A program made the translations under genes and the position numbers. A DNA stretch of 48,893 nt from Pelargonium nanum (lineage: Eukaryota > Streptophyta > Magnoliopsida > Geraniales > Geraniaceae): assembly GCA_036897485.1 (NCBI GenBank), contig JAYMTF010000155.1, positions 1-48,893 on the forward strand. The letters run 5' to 3'. Shown one piece after another: positions 22,014-34,129 of the stretch (its first letter is position 1; every line of letters begins with the position of its first letter). Below the pieces are notes generated by a model that had not been told where the DNA came from, did not search any database, and worked only from the letters and a program-made list of their open reading frames with translations.

Positions 22014-22342
22014 AGATTTGAAATGCCTAAATCATCTCTCCCAAACAATTGTCTTCTAAAAGGAACAAATGGCCAGCGAAAGCTGAGATATCTCGAAGCA
22101 CAAATAGTAATATCTGCACATAAATGAAGAGAACTAAGCGCATCGTTTCTGCACCATGTGCATCCAACCAATTTGTCAAGTTTATCCGACAAAATATTAC
22201 ATACATTATGTGCACTTGTCATACTAGTTTTGGGAAAGAGGAAATATGGAGAAACTGTGCAGGTACATTTACAACGAATAGGAAACCGACATGTATACTT
22301 GAGAAGAAAGAGAACCTTTAAGCCTCTTGAAAGATGTACTTG

Positions 22343-25300
22343 TTAAAGAGCATAAGTTGCTCTTAAATATTCCACAATTTCTGCACTCTCGAACATTTGC
22401 ACCCCAGTATTCGGATCTTCTAAATAAGGCGCCTGTCAACCATTGTATAAAAGTCATTCACTTTCCCCTAGCTATTTTCAGTCACGACACATCGAAACTC
22501 AGTTCTGAAAGAAAACAAATACCTGGAAGCGTCCGGTTTTCTGATACAGTATCTGCCGTTTTGGGCTGCCACGAGCACAACTAAAGGGAAGATATTTTTA
22601 AAATGTCTCAGTAATGGATGGAAGTACGGAAGTACCAGATCAGACTGTACTGCCTATAGAAACTGATTAAAATGCTTCTCATAATAAGAAGATAATAATA
22701 ATTTACCAAAATAGCAAATTTTGATATACAGTAGTGCACCAAGAAAAATGTCGACATTGAAAGTCATACTCTGGTTAAAAAAGAGAGTAAGGATCTACTG
22801 ATACATCAACTAATGATTTGTGCAATGTTAAATAAGCTTATAACTAAACGAGGAAACTTTCGAACATAACTAATACAGTAATACGAGACTCATAACGGTG
22901 AAAGGCGAGCATAGCTTAGTTGATAATAGAAAATTCATCTAAGAAAACATGAATCTTATTTCTGTGAACATATGATAAAGGAACATCACTGATAATTCAT
23001 TTGTTCCCGACAGTGCCAAGAATATACCATTGTGCTTGCCAAGGCTAAAATATAACTATCATTTAGGTGAATATAATAAGTTAATAAACTTTTGAGTACA
23101 TTTTAAGGGCAAAAGGCGTGCAGTGGAAAACTTATGTACATAATGTAAGAAACTTGACCAACATCATTGTTTATGGGTCTTTACCTGCGAAATATGTGTG
23201 GCAACTCTAACTCCACAAGCACTTCACGTACAACTTTGCAGAACGGTGATGACTGAACGGGAAGAGCGTGCTAGATAAATTTCACATGTAGGTAGGAAAA
23301 TTCCAAACTAGGCACTTGAAGAATTGATCATGTATTGAATTTCAAGAAGCAACATATGATACTCTACTAACCTCATATGCCCAAATTTCAAGTGGTTTGG
23401 GTGGTAACTTTGCTGGAGTATAAGTACTCCCCTACATATAACATTAGAGATCATCAATGACAAGTCAGTACATTAACCTTAGTTGCTTATATAATAGCAG
23501 AATCTTGATGTTCTAACACAAATTATGAAGCACAAATGGACACACACAAGAACAAAGGTGCACAGAGACATAGACATCCCATATAATTTACATGTAAATA
23601 TACCAATCTGCTATACATGTACTATGCATATTTAAAGACCTGGCTCCATCATTGAGGAGAAAATACATAGTAAAATACATGAAATTAGTCACACTACCTT
23701 TCCTGGACGACCAACCATAGCAAAGCCTATAGACACTGTCTGCATTAAATAATTAAATGAGCAAAAAGCACCACAAATTTACACCGAACTATCAATACGT
23801 TTGCCAATAATTAGAGATAGGAGAGCACTAACCGTCAGTAGACCAAGTGTCAATGGTAAAGGAACACTTCCATCGCCTACATGAATGAAATGAAGCATAT
23901 TGAACGAATAAGACATAAAAATTAAAAAACAATCAATAATCATTACTGAAATTATCACATTCACTACGATCTGTAGCTTTAAGAATAATAGGCATAGCCA
24001 TCACTACAACTGAGAAAGAATTAAGAAGTCATGATAGTAAAACAACTTCAGAAATATAAAAACACAACGTGAAGGAGTTCTTGATCTCTATCTTCTGAAA
24101 AAAGAATTATAACCAATGAGAACGATATCAAATTTATTATAGAGAATGGCATTCTCTAAATGTCACGAGTCATGATATATGTACTTAAATCTACCTGTTT
24201 CATGAATACGTGATTAAAAACAACTGATAGAAAAAGGTTGACGTAATCATACATACCATATGTTCTAACTAAATACTTGATTATATCATCTGATTCATAC
24301 ATAGCAACTCCTGTGTTTGGATCAACCTGCAAATAAATTAAAAATTCAGTTCCTACTTGTAGTCACTTGACTCACTTCCTTTTTACGCCGTTGAACCCCA
24401 AAACATTATGTAAATACAGATTCCAAAAATAATGCGGTAAATGTATGGCTCTAGTTTTTATCAGCATAGTGAATCTAATTCCAAAGAGTACACAATATTA
24501 TATAATATTCCAAGATTTTTGACCAGAAGACTGGACTGTCTTCTTGGCACCCTTTTTATTGATTAATTAGATTATCTCTTCATCATATAGCACACACAAT
24601 GTTTATATAAGGCTGAGCGTGATTGGGTCTAGACCGACAAAATGGACCCAACCGGATCGGGACTGGACCGAATGGTAAAAGTCAAACCCAACTAACAAGA
24701 TTGACTTCTACTGTGGAAAACTCAATTCCTTATATGTAGCTCAATAAACAAATATTAGAATAAGTAGTTTCCGATCATTGTTGTGCAAGCTTCAAACAAG
24801 GCTGAGGTTAGTGAACATCCTAATAAAATGACCTGATCTATTTTGAGTTCTATTCGTATAGAAAATGATAGCCATATAGAAAATCAAGAAGGCTGTGTAT
24901 AGCTGTTTTGCAAAGTAATGAGGCTCATATATCCTGCTCCTCAAGTGTATACATTATGTCCATATTAATAAAGTTATGGTGTTCTATTAAAAATAGAGCA
25001 AGAAACTTCTTAAAATAACTCAGACAAGTTATGCAATTAGAGCGAACATGGAGTCTTCAGAGCTCGCACTAGCAGGCGGTGAAGATTGTTAAAGTTGATA
25101 CTTGATAGAGATAATGAGAAACTGATCATCTATATGCATGATGATATTAATTAACTTCAATGAAGGTGGAAGGGAAATACTTAGGCTTTACTAGTTTCAG
25201 CAATGTTTTCCAAGCACTAAGTCATCCTACTAGAGAGTTTCCCCTTAAAAGCTTATTTGCTTTTTTACTTCATTTACGAGGGATAAAAGAAAAGGACTTG

Positions 25301-27851
25301 TATCTAACCATGTATGGGAACTGCTTTTTCCCTCCCAGCTCAACAGTCTTGGGACGAAAATTTGGACCATTTCTTGGACAGGGATAATACAGCACATCAA
25401 GATCCAACACCGCAACAATCTCCCTAACCTGTACATAATTCAAATATTATTCCACATGATAAAGAGGGAGTACAAGTGGTATGGCTAAGATTTCACCGCA
25501 AGTGAAATCAATTAGGAAATACATTAAATTGAACAAATTCTACACAAGGACCATCACGATGCAGAAGAAACATCTTTAAAAAATCTGTGAAGCAGGGCTG
25601 AACCATAGTTCATCTATCCTATGAAGTATACAATCGCCAAATTGACTCCATCAGAGCAATAAGATGCAGCATCAAACCAAATATGAATGCCTAACTATAG
25701 CATCTGCAAAATACACATCTAATTACATATAATTTCCAGATAAATTATGATGCTCCCACCTCAAGAAAGAACAATGAGATCGACAATGCTAAGTCTACAC
25801 CTTATTGGCTTATTGTATCTAGAGAACCGAGCTACGAGATTTTTATATTTGTTTTATGAAATTGGGTTTTTGTTTCTTGGATAAACCATTGTATAACAAG
25901 TTTATCCTTGGTTCTTCCGATTAACCACTCTGCACCCCTAGGCAATGTTGTCAATTATATGGCATGTAAGATAGCTTATGCTGAGATATTTAATAACATA
26001 TGACTTTAGAATATTTTTTGGTAGAAAAGCAAAGAAAACTCTTGGCTTTAAACATCATCCTTCAAAAAGAAAAAAAAAACTTTATATTACCTTCCGGCAA
26101 AATGGACAGCTGAAGTATCCAGAAGATGCATGATTCATATATGGACCAACACAAAACTTGTATTAGTACTTATTTGTCATAGTAGCGAACATGAAAACAA
26201 AAAGAAAAGCGCAATAGCAGCATTTAGATTAAAGAAGGCACCATCCAGAGTTGTTTATGGCAACTCATATGTCCAGCAGAAAAGAAAATGTGTAAGAACA
26301 AATACCTTTCGAACTCATAAATCTCGATAGGCTTCTCAGGGCGAGGACCTAATTTAGAGTTTTCTTTCACTGTCAAACCTGTTAAATATGCATATTAGAA
26401 TAATTATATAACCACCAGTCCTGTTATAAGTAATCAGTGATATTCCGGTATAGGATGACAAGCTAATAACAATAATGATAAAGAATTTGAATGATTACCA
26501 GCCAATTGTAGAGCATACTGGCCAGGAGGAATCTCATTCTTGGAAACAAATGAAGCTGAATACCTGCCAAAGTACAAAACGAATTTGGAAAACTTCAGAA
26601 ACTCTGCAAATGTTACTGGCTACATTTAATAAACACGGCACTCCTGCATCATATAACAGAAAATCAACCATCAGTATTCAAAGTAATTTAGCTATGTAGT
26701 AGGATTTTTTTTGGATGAAATGAGTAACGGCAGGTCCATCCAGGCCCTTATCTACACCAACAATTGCTTTACAATGTCCATTCTCAACCCCTAGTCCCTA
26801 CCAATCCTGTTTGATTCCCATCTTCACCTTGATCCTTTTCTTAGCCGGTGCAGTTTGCTCACAAATCACAAGTACCATCCTACAAATGTTGTTCTCAATC
26901 CTCTATCACAAGCTCATTTATGTTATCTATTTGATCTAAGAGATAGATGCTAGAAAAGTATTTGTAAATAGGACCCTGTAACTATAACATCCTTAACATT
27001 GCTCAAATTTTATTGTGAGATCCTTCTCTTCAACAATAGCATTTGGTCCATAAAATTTGGATGAGAATAGGAATCAAGAAGCGGAACAGAAATGAGATTT
27101 CCATTCCAAAGTCAGTCTCAGAATTCTGAACAAAAATATTGTTCTAAACTCGCTACCTTAGTTAGCAAGTAAACCAATATGTACATGAACTTACTTGACT
27201 ACTAATTTCATTGTTTCACAAGCATGAAAATCAAAAACCATAACAATCAACCAAATTGTACTCACTAAACAAAAAGGCATAAAGTAAATTTTAAATTCCA
27301 GTTCCCAATGCTAAGAAAATTACAGAAACTTAAGCATCAAAATCAACACTTCTACAAATTAGGACTCTAGAAAAATCAAATTATATACTCCCTTGAGTGT
27401 CTTGTTTGTCTAAATTTTTTGTCCCAAAATGAGTGTCATCTTTCTAATTTTTGCAAAAAATAGAAACATGACCCTCATTTTGAGACAGAGGGAGTATCTT
27501 TTTCTCATTTTCCCAGCAACCAAAATATAAGTGGAAAAAAATGGAAAATATAGTTTACCCAGAAACAAGAGCCCCAGTTCCGAATCGAAAAAACAAAGGA
27601 AGAGAAGCCCCCAAAATGTCGATAATCTTATCGGGTCTGATGGCGAATGGCTTGGGCTGTGGTGGCTCGAAATTGGGAGGAGCAGAAAAAGTTGGTAGCT
27701 TTTGGTCTTCTTTGGTGGTGACTGGAGATCCTGAGGATTCCGATGAAGCTCTAATGGAAATGAAGCTAGTTCTGGGTCTGGCTGCTGTTAGCGTTTTCCG
27801 GCACGGAACAGTGGAGGGTTGTAGGAAGTTTACAACTCCGGCCAAAGCCAT
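22343..27851 (-). CDS. Tandem thioredoxin-fold (GST_N-like) chloroplast protein, copy B, 12 exons
   Basis: Exons (minus): 27851-27559, 26563-26499, 26378-26306, 26109-26091, 25428-25309, 24326-24257, 23876-23833, 23739-23698, 23431-23372, 23252-23185, 22580-22523, 22432-22343. Exons 2-12 have the same lengths as copy A; exon 1 is 9 nt longer. All junctions are GT...AG, the frame is open, and the product is 333 aa, so this copy also looks functional. The CPFC and SPFC sites are kept. Changes from copy A include Gly to Ser just before CPFC, AGKY to VRTY at the end of domain 1, and Val to Ala before the second cis-Pro (QAPYL). Intron 5 is about 650 bp longer than in copy A, and intron 1 carries a Stowaway-like MITE missing from copy A. 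It is a recent tandem paralogue, probably plastid targeted. Confidence 0.93.
24560..25170. mobile_element. Insertion in intron 5 of thioredoxin-fold copy B
   Basis: Intron 5 is 982 bp here but 324 bp in copy A. The extra segment lies roughly between the shared motif gaagactggactgtctt (24525-24542) and the shared stretch just before exon 5. It contains ggtctagaccgac and ggatcgggactggaccg, a composition seen in plant transposon remnants. No ends or coding region were identified, so the family is unknown. Confidence 0.4.
27388..27494. mobile_element. Stowaway-like MITE, 107 bp, in intron 1 of copy B
   Basis: The left end ctcccttgagtgtcttgtt and the reversed right end ctccctctgtctcaaaatg form inverted repeats flanked by TA on both sides. 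Internal motifs (gtcccaaaatgagtgtcat) face their reverse copies, giving a fold-back. The paralogous intron in copy A lacks it: aaatcatttctttctc there against aaattata-element-tatctttttctc here. The insertion therefore post-dates the duplication, or was lost from copy A. Confidence 0.8.
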
Positions 27852-27915
27852 TGTCTTTCCGATACAGTGCTCCGATATTTTGGGTGGCCTAGGATTGGAT
27901 AGGTAATATAGTTAG

Positions 27916-29800
27916 CATTTAGTAATGACCATTTAGATTGGACAGGAACAGTTAAAATCTGTCAATTTTACACTAATTTTTTCAAATTTTATCCAACCAT
28001 CTTTTGAGTTTGATTTGTACTACTTTTTATCAGTCAAAGTTCCAGGCCCATAGCTTAAGTGGACTCTTGATCATCTTTAAAACATTTTATTCATATTGGG
28101 CTTGGTCATATGATTCTGTTTCTGGTCCATAATAACAATTTGGAAACTGGAACACCAAAAACCTTAAAAGTTGGTTCTTGGCATGCTTCACTTTCCAGAA
28201 AAGATTATGTCCACAAACAATGATTACACTCACATTAAATCCATTATCAATCGACCTAATGATGCCTTTGTCTAATTACATCAAATTATGCATATCTTTA
28301 TGGGCCATATTCGTGTCGACTAAGCAATGATATTTTTTTGATGGAGACTAAGCAATGATTTAATTGTGCTAATTAAGCTAAATTTCAACCTGCAGTTGAT
28401 GATTATCAAAAGCAATTTAGTCAAAACAAGCAACCCGATAACCAGAATTCTACATGGCGGTGCCACCCAACCGTTGAGTGCCAAGTGTCATGATCTCACT
28501 AGTCGGTTAAAATCTTTATGGCAACAGTAGAGGAAAAAATAAACTATTGTTTTTCTTTAAAAATGTCTTACGTGCAACAGTTCCAACTAAAACTCGCCGA
28601 CTCATATTTTTATTATTTATGATGTGTACTTTAACTGTCACGACAAACAATCGCACATGAGAGTAAAAAAAGAAAAAGACCATCGATCATTTACATACAA
28701 CCTGGTGGACCACCTAAGAGATTTAACAGTCATTAGACACAAACCGTCACGACAATTTCACAACTCTTCATTCACTGGGTAGTATTACAAATGTGCCAAG
28801 CTCATCCATTCATATTGGGATTATTCATATTGGGATCATCACATACTGATCCAAGTAGTGCCAAAACAGTCTTCTTGAATCTCGAGCAATACGATAGGTC
28901 TCGAATTCAAACAATACATTCACGCATCCCACACAATGTCACACCAATCGGAAGGCATACTAGGGATTGTTACAAATTCCAACTATTACACCAATTGAGT
29001 AAGTGAAAATGTCTTACTAAACAAGCAAACGTTCAACCAGTGTTCTCATATCTCATCAAACATTAGAAGAATACACGATATATCAAAAGTTCAAAGATGG
29101 ACGCAGAATCGTCGTGACATTGTTACGATGATATCACCATCAACAAATGATGGTCATAGAATCTACATCCACACCAACATACATACTGATAAACAGTTTT
29201 TGAAAGTTTATCTAATCAAATAAACACATCATGCTTGATTCACATAGCATATAAGTGACTCGTTCACAAAAATTCACCCAAAATTTAGAAGCCTAAACTC
29301 CTTAATAATTTATCTCATAAAAAATTATTGAGATGATGAACAAAACTTCCAGAAATTAAGTATGTAACAGAGCATGACATATTCACATCATTTAAAATTG
29401 TACAGAAAAAGAAGATGATGATGTGCCAAAAAAGGCATGGGTTAGGACATATATGATATATATGAGGAAACAAGAAATAAAATGGGTTTACAATATGCAT
29501 AGCAAATCAAATGAAAAGAACCTCAACCATTTTATTAATGGAAATTGGAATTGCATGAAGAATAAAATATATGTCCACTCATCAAACTATGAGTGTGTTC
29601 CTTTATATTCAAAATACAAAAATAAAAATTACATAAGTGCTTTCATCAGGCTGACATAACTGCAACATTCTACAAGAATACTGCTAATAAATTTTATTTT
29701 TTGTTTCTTGTTGTGGGAAGCAATAGGTTTTCCAAAAGATCATAGCTAACAAACACTTTTTGTCATATTTTTCATTTATATAGTAGGATTCTGGAAAATA
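27916..29800. other. Intergenic DNA
   Basis: No supported gene. Short frames (28791-29006, 29423-29659) have no recognisable domain, start context or introns. Confidence 0.5.
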
Positions 29801-30170
29801 GGATTAGAATTGACAATTCATATCGTAACACGACATAAAATTAGCGTATTGAGGCTTAAAAACTTATAATTGTGTCATGTTCGTGTTGAGTCTCCAAAAC
29901 ATGCACGCACAACTAGTTAATTGTGTTATGACACACAAGACACACACTTAAGGTATAAAATTTAATCCTTATAGAATGTCAAACATGTTGGTACTATCAT
30001 GCAAAATGTGTTGAGTCGTTTTCGTGTCCGTGTCGTGTAAACACGGTCCATTTAGTTGTTGAACGTGTCATGCTCAACAAGATTACTAAACGTGTCACGC
30101 TCATGTTGGGTCGTGTAGCACACAACCAACCTTCTACATGACACAGAAATTGCCCGCTCTAAATAGAATG
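29800..30170. mobile_element. Non-autonomous DNA element rich in cgtgtcgtg motifs, copy 1
   Basis: The left end tagaattgacaattcatatc and the reversed right end tagagcgggcaatttctgtg are imperfect inverted repeats. The interior is full of alternating cgtgt/acacg words (tttcgtgtccgtgtcgtgta, aacgtgtcatgctcaac), as in a common class of short plant DNA elements. Non-coding. Exact ends and superfamily not determined. Confidence 0.5.
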
Positions 30171-30607
30171 TCACTTTTTACGTTCATACTATGCATAAAC
30201 AGCATTGGTAAAGCACTGTGTGCTTGTCAATAAAATTGATAAGAGCAATTGATTACAGATTACAGAGAATAATTTCAATAATTATATTAAATAAGAGTAT
30301 AAATTCATGATTACTTATCACTAATTAATTACACTATTTGTTTCTCAAAGATATTCAGAGAAAAATGAGTGGAGTTACCAAAGTCATAATATGGAGGATT
30401 GGTCTCTGCCTCCACTAGTAATATTGAAATGAATCCGCAACAACCCAAATACATATCTATATGCCATACTATACTATATACTGCTAAGCGTGTGTCGACA
30501 TTACCCAGCACTACATCACCATTTCTTTTTCCTCAACTAAACCCTCCATGATTCATGCTCCTCTCCCTCCTCTCAAGTGGGTCTCAATCGTTTTCCATGG
30601 TCATCAC

Positions 30608-30960
30608 CATAGCTGACAATTTGTGCGCGTGTGTCGTATTCGTTTCATGTTGAAAGTTGATTGTGTGTAACACAACTCAATACAGACACGACACGTTTAG
30701 GGATCGTCTTGAACACGGACACAAACACGACGTTTAACATAGTAACTAATAAATGTGCCGTTTACAAGACACAAATGACACGAACACGAACAAGACCCAC
30801 CACATGCACGATAGAACCAATACTATTGACATAACACTATCCAACACGTATGTTTAGCATGTTTCTAGGATTAGTTTACAATTATATCCTTAAGTATGCA
30901 TGTTGAGTATTTCATGAATGTTACACCACAACTAATTAATCGTGCATGCATATTAATTAG
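30608..30960. mobile_element. Non-autonomous DNA element rich in cgtgtcgtg motifs, copy 2
   Basis: Starts with gctgacaatttgtgcgcgtg, matching the gacaatt end of the copy at 29800-30170, then shows the same alternating acacgac/cgtgtc words (agacacgacacgtttaggg, gacacgaacacgaacaagac). The far end is eroded. It is separated from copy 1 by about 440 bp of AT-rich DNA. Confidence 0.45.
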
Positions 30961-32090
30961 CCTTACTGATGAGCACTTGGCTAAGGATACTGATAAGGAC
31001 CCTATAATGTTAACGCTCAACTGAAAGGCCTGGCACGGGATATTCCACCATGCCGGACTAGCTAAGGCCTCTCTACCTTAAAGGACTCATCATCTAGAGA
31101 CTAAAAGCAAGTAGACCAGAGCTCTTTAGCGTCCAACAGTTACAAAAAGTTCATGCCATCGAAATCTCCTATCTCATGCGTAATCATAAATTTATTTTGG
31201 CTGTATACAAGAGACTGCTCCACCAGGACTCAGAATACCAGTCTTCTTGTTTACATCAGAAAACCAACAAGCATATAATTATATATGCCACATTCAGACA
31301 AAGTACCATGTTATTCTCCAATACCAGACCGGCCCATTATAGGGACCTGATATTTTTTTATACAAGACATAACTTCATGGCATTTAGCAGATAGTCAATG
31401 TTGCTGCATAAGAATAGTGAACAACATAACCAAAATCCATGCTGCATGGATTGGTGGTCAACCACCAACTTTGGTGTTTTAGTGGTCCTACAAGCTAAAA
31501 CTTTCCCTCTAATAATAGGGTCTGGTCTCCATCCACTAATTTTCCTAGATTTAACTAACCATTATACAGTCCGAGTTAAAGCTTTGCCTAAAAACTAGAC
31601 TCACGAGAAATAGGTAACAACTTTCTAGCAACAACCAACGAGTAATTCATTCATGTCAATATTAACCTACTTTATAGATGCAATACTAATGCAAACAATA
31701 TAGTTTAAGTGTGTAATTACCAATCAGACAATTCTACACAAATAAAGAATAAACACGAGAGGGATGTAAAAAAAAGTAAAATACCTTTGACCTTGTGTTT
31801 CTCTAGCTAGCTAGTGTATCGAATCTATTTCTAGAAAGCATCTTGACTCGCAAGCCCTGTTTATATTGCTGCCTTCCTAGTTGTGTCAACTCAGCTAAAG
31901 CTAGCCTAGTTGACTCAGTGCACACCAACATGTATGAGTTCCAAAACAGAAAAGGTTCCTATGAAGAGATCATGACTTCAGTTGTGGCTTACAAGTCTGA
32001 AGTATACACCAAAAAAAATCAATCTGGTAGGGCCTCAGGCATTTTCGTAATACTTTACTCATTATCAGGGCATTCACCAAATCCACTCTC
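30961..32090. other. Intergenic DNA upstream of the PADRE gene
   Basis: No gene recognised. A moderately GC-rich stretch at 30990-31160 (ggcctggcacgggatattcc) may be a transposon piece. The 142-codon frame at 31843-32268 overlaps the promoter and start of the PADRE gene in another frame and is treated as chance. Confidence 0.5.
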
Positions 32091-32092
32091 CT

Positions 32093-32099
32093 TATATAC
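32093..32099 (+). promoter_or_regulatory. TATA box of the PADRE gene
   Basis: ttatatacaa lies 106-112 bp upstream of the ATG at 32204, followed by a CT-rich leader (ctctttctttactcc). It fits a transcription start around 32125. Confidence 0.55.
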
Positions 32100-32203
32100 A
32101 ACTCTTTCTTTACTCCTAACACCCTCCACTCAGAGACTAACAAGTAAACCAAATAACCAACCATTTTGCAATTTGCAGCAAGCAGCTGTTTGCTTAAAAA
32201 AAC

Positions 32204-32680
32204 ATGGGAAATTGTTTAGTTCGACAAGAAGTTACCAGGATTGTGAAACCAGATGGCAAAATCCTTGAATACAAGGCATCCGTTACAGTTCACCAAGTGC
32301 TTTCAGAGTTTACGGGCCATGCAATATCTGATACTCTTCAGGTCAGCCACAGCCAGCATCTCCAGCCAGATACCAAACTACTTTGTGGTCGCCTGTACTA
32401 TCTTGTGCCTCTGACAACAACAAAAGTAAGAAAACAGAAGAAGGTGAGATTTTCAATACCAGAGGCGGAACCTGAACAAGAAACTGGTGTTGTGAGGATT
32501 AAGATTGTTATCAGTAAGCAAGAACTGCATGAGATGTTAACAAAGGGAGGCTTTTCCATTGATGAGATGGTTCTCAAGGCTCAAAATGTAGAAAGCATAA
32601 ACAAAGTTGATTCGTCTGGTGGAGCTGATGACTGTCCAGGGTGGAAGCCTGTATTAGAAAGCATACCTGAAGTAGAATAG
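32204..32680 (+). CDS. PADRE (DUF4228) domain protein, 158 aa
   Basis: An intronless frame starting MGNCLVRQ, with Gly2 and Cys4 suited to N-myristoylation and palmitoylation, the standard opening of this plant family. The N-terminal part shows the DUF4228 pattern: TRIVKPDGKILEYKASVTV (11-29), VLSEFTGHAISDT, then LLCGRLYYLVPL (about 59-70). A basic stretch (KVRKQKKVRFSIP) and a C-terminal helix-rich part (LHEMLTKGGFSIDEMVL) follow. The family is named after its reported response to pathogens, drought and other stress; the molecular role is unknown. The length is normal. It is probably the counterpart of At5g03890, between the thioredoxin-fold gene and the At5g03900-type gene, as in Arabidopsis from memory. 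Confidence 0.92.
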   Translation: MGNCLVRQEVTRIVKPDGKILEYKASVTVHQVLSEFTGHAISDTLQVSHSQHLQPDTKLLCGRLYYLVPLTTTKVRKQKKVRFSIPEAEPEQETGVVRIKIVISKQELHEMLTKGGFSIDEMVLKAQNVESINKVDSSGGADDCPGWKPVLESIPEVE

Positions 32681-32699
32681 TAAAAGTGCATATCATATA

Positions 32700-33705
32700 A
32701 CTCTATGTTCGACAGTTCAATACACAAAGTAGAGTAACCATGAAAATTGTAGAAGGGTAGTTTGTTTTTTCTTGTCAAGTGCTTATATATATGTTTGACA
32801 GTTTAATACACAAACTATATGTTTTTTTGGCTTTGCATGTCATCATACCCAGGCTGAGTATCAACTCAAATGAAGAAGGAAATAAACAATATGTTACAAA
32901 ACAAATATAAATCTGAAGCATGTCACTATGTTTTGGAATCTGTCCCTTTGGTTTATAAATAAGAAAAATAGCAAATCAGAAAGGCAAGTTATGCCAAGAG
33001 ATGTGCGATACATGCTAGCCCGTTGAGCCACTGACTTGGCCTAGGAAAGTTATGCCTACAAATATCAATCTGCAGGAGATTTTCCTTCACTACTGCAGAT
33101 TCCGTAGACGCTTGATCTCTGTGTCTTACCACAAAAAAAAAAAAGAAAAAAAAAAAGGAAAAAGTAAATAAATAAATAAATTCACACCTACAATTGATAT
33201 ATGTTATGGTGATCTCCTAGTGCTCTTAGGGTGATGGCAAGGTTGATGCTATCAATAATAATAACTTGACTAGCGATTGATGTATTGACTGATAGGGAAG
33301 TCAACTATAATTCAGGTAGTGGATATAATGGAAGAAAACTTGGGGCTATTTTTATCATAGGCACATTTATGTGTGAATTATCTGGGAAATGCAGCAGATA
33401 CTTTGCTTATATTTCTCATCTGAACTCAACTTCTTCTTCTTCTTTTTTCTCTAAAGAGGAATAGAGATTTGAAAATATTAAATATGACAATTTCTTAGTA
33501 ATGTTTAAAGGAAACTATGCTTATGCTCTTGTAGTATTAAACAGTACACAAAGAAACACCAGTTTATAGTTTTCACAAAGTAAAGAAAAAAGAGAGCTAG
33601 AAAGGTTAAGGATGAAGAGAAATTGTATAATTGACAAAAAATTATTTATTTCAAGATACCACATCTTTTTAACTATCAAAAAGAAAAGTGGAAATGTGGG
33701 GAGAA
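32700..33705. other. Intergenic DNA
   Basis: No gene. Includes a poly-A/AAAG stretch at 33130-33180 and AT-rich DNA. The last part may belong to the plastid-derived insert, since it ends gtggggagaaATG, but this cannot be delimited by eye. Confidence 0.5.
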
Positions 33706-34081
33706 ATGACAAGAAGATATTGTAACATCCAGTTGGAAAACATGCTGGCAACAAGAGTTCATCTTGGTCATGATATTAATCAATTGAATCCTAGAATGAC
33801 ACCTTATCTTTATGAAGAGCGTAAACATACTCTTATTACAAATCTTATGAGAACTGCACGCTTTTTATCATAAGCTCGTGATCTAGTTTTTGATACAACA
33901 AATAGGGGAAAACAATTCCTAATTGTTGGTACCAAAAAAGAAGCAGCTAATTAGTAGCATGGGCTGCAATAAGGGTTTGATGCTGGTATGTTAACAAATT
34001 GGTCCACTACAGAAATGAGACTTCATAAGTTCAGGGACGCAACAAAAGACAGGGAGACTCAATCTAATTCGAAAAAAGATA
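33706..34081 (+). pseudogene. rps2: Plastid rps2 fragment in nuclear DNA (NUPT)
   Basis: The translation opens [20 protein letters not shown] and continues [15 protein letters not shown] and [12 protein letters not shown], matching plastid ribosomal protein S2. After a stop, the same frame continues ARDLVFDTTNRGKQFLIVGT. Later pieces [18 protein letters not shown] also match. The expected stretch around HYVNKKWLGG is damaged, with several stops and a small deletion. The gene stops about halfway and runs into a microsatellite. It is a decayed transfer from the chloroplast genome, not a functional gene. Neighbouring plastid genes (atpI upstream, rpoC2 downstream) were not recognised. Confidence 0.88.
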
Positions 34082-34124
34082 TATACATACATATATATAT
34101 ATAGAGAGAGAGAGGGGGGGGGGT
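34080..34124. repeat. Compound microsatellite (AT)n-(AG)n-(G)n
   Basis: atatata, then agagagagag, then a run of about nine G, immediately after the rps2 fragment. The junction may mark the insertion or deletion endpoint of the plastid DNA. Confidence 0.8.
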
Positions 34125-34129
34125 ATTAA

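Noticed and set aside
31843-32268. 142-codon plus-strand frame before the PADRE gene
   Set aside because: It spans the TATA box and leader, overlaps the PADRE start in another frame, and has no recognisable domain.
33688-33873. A functional nuclear-encoded ribosomal protein S2 gene
   Set aside because: The frame stops after about 50 residues and later parts contain further stops and a deletion, with no intron, promoter or targeting sequence.
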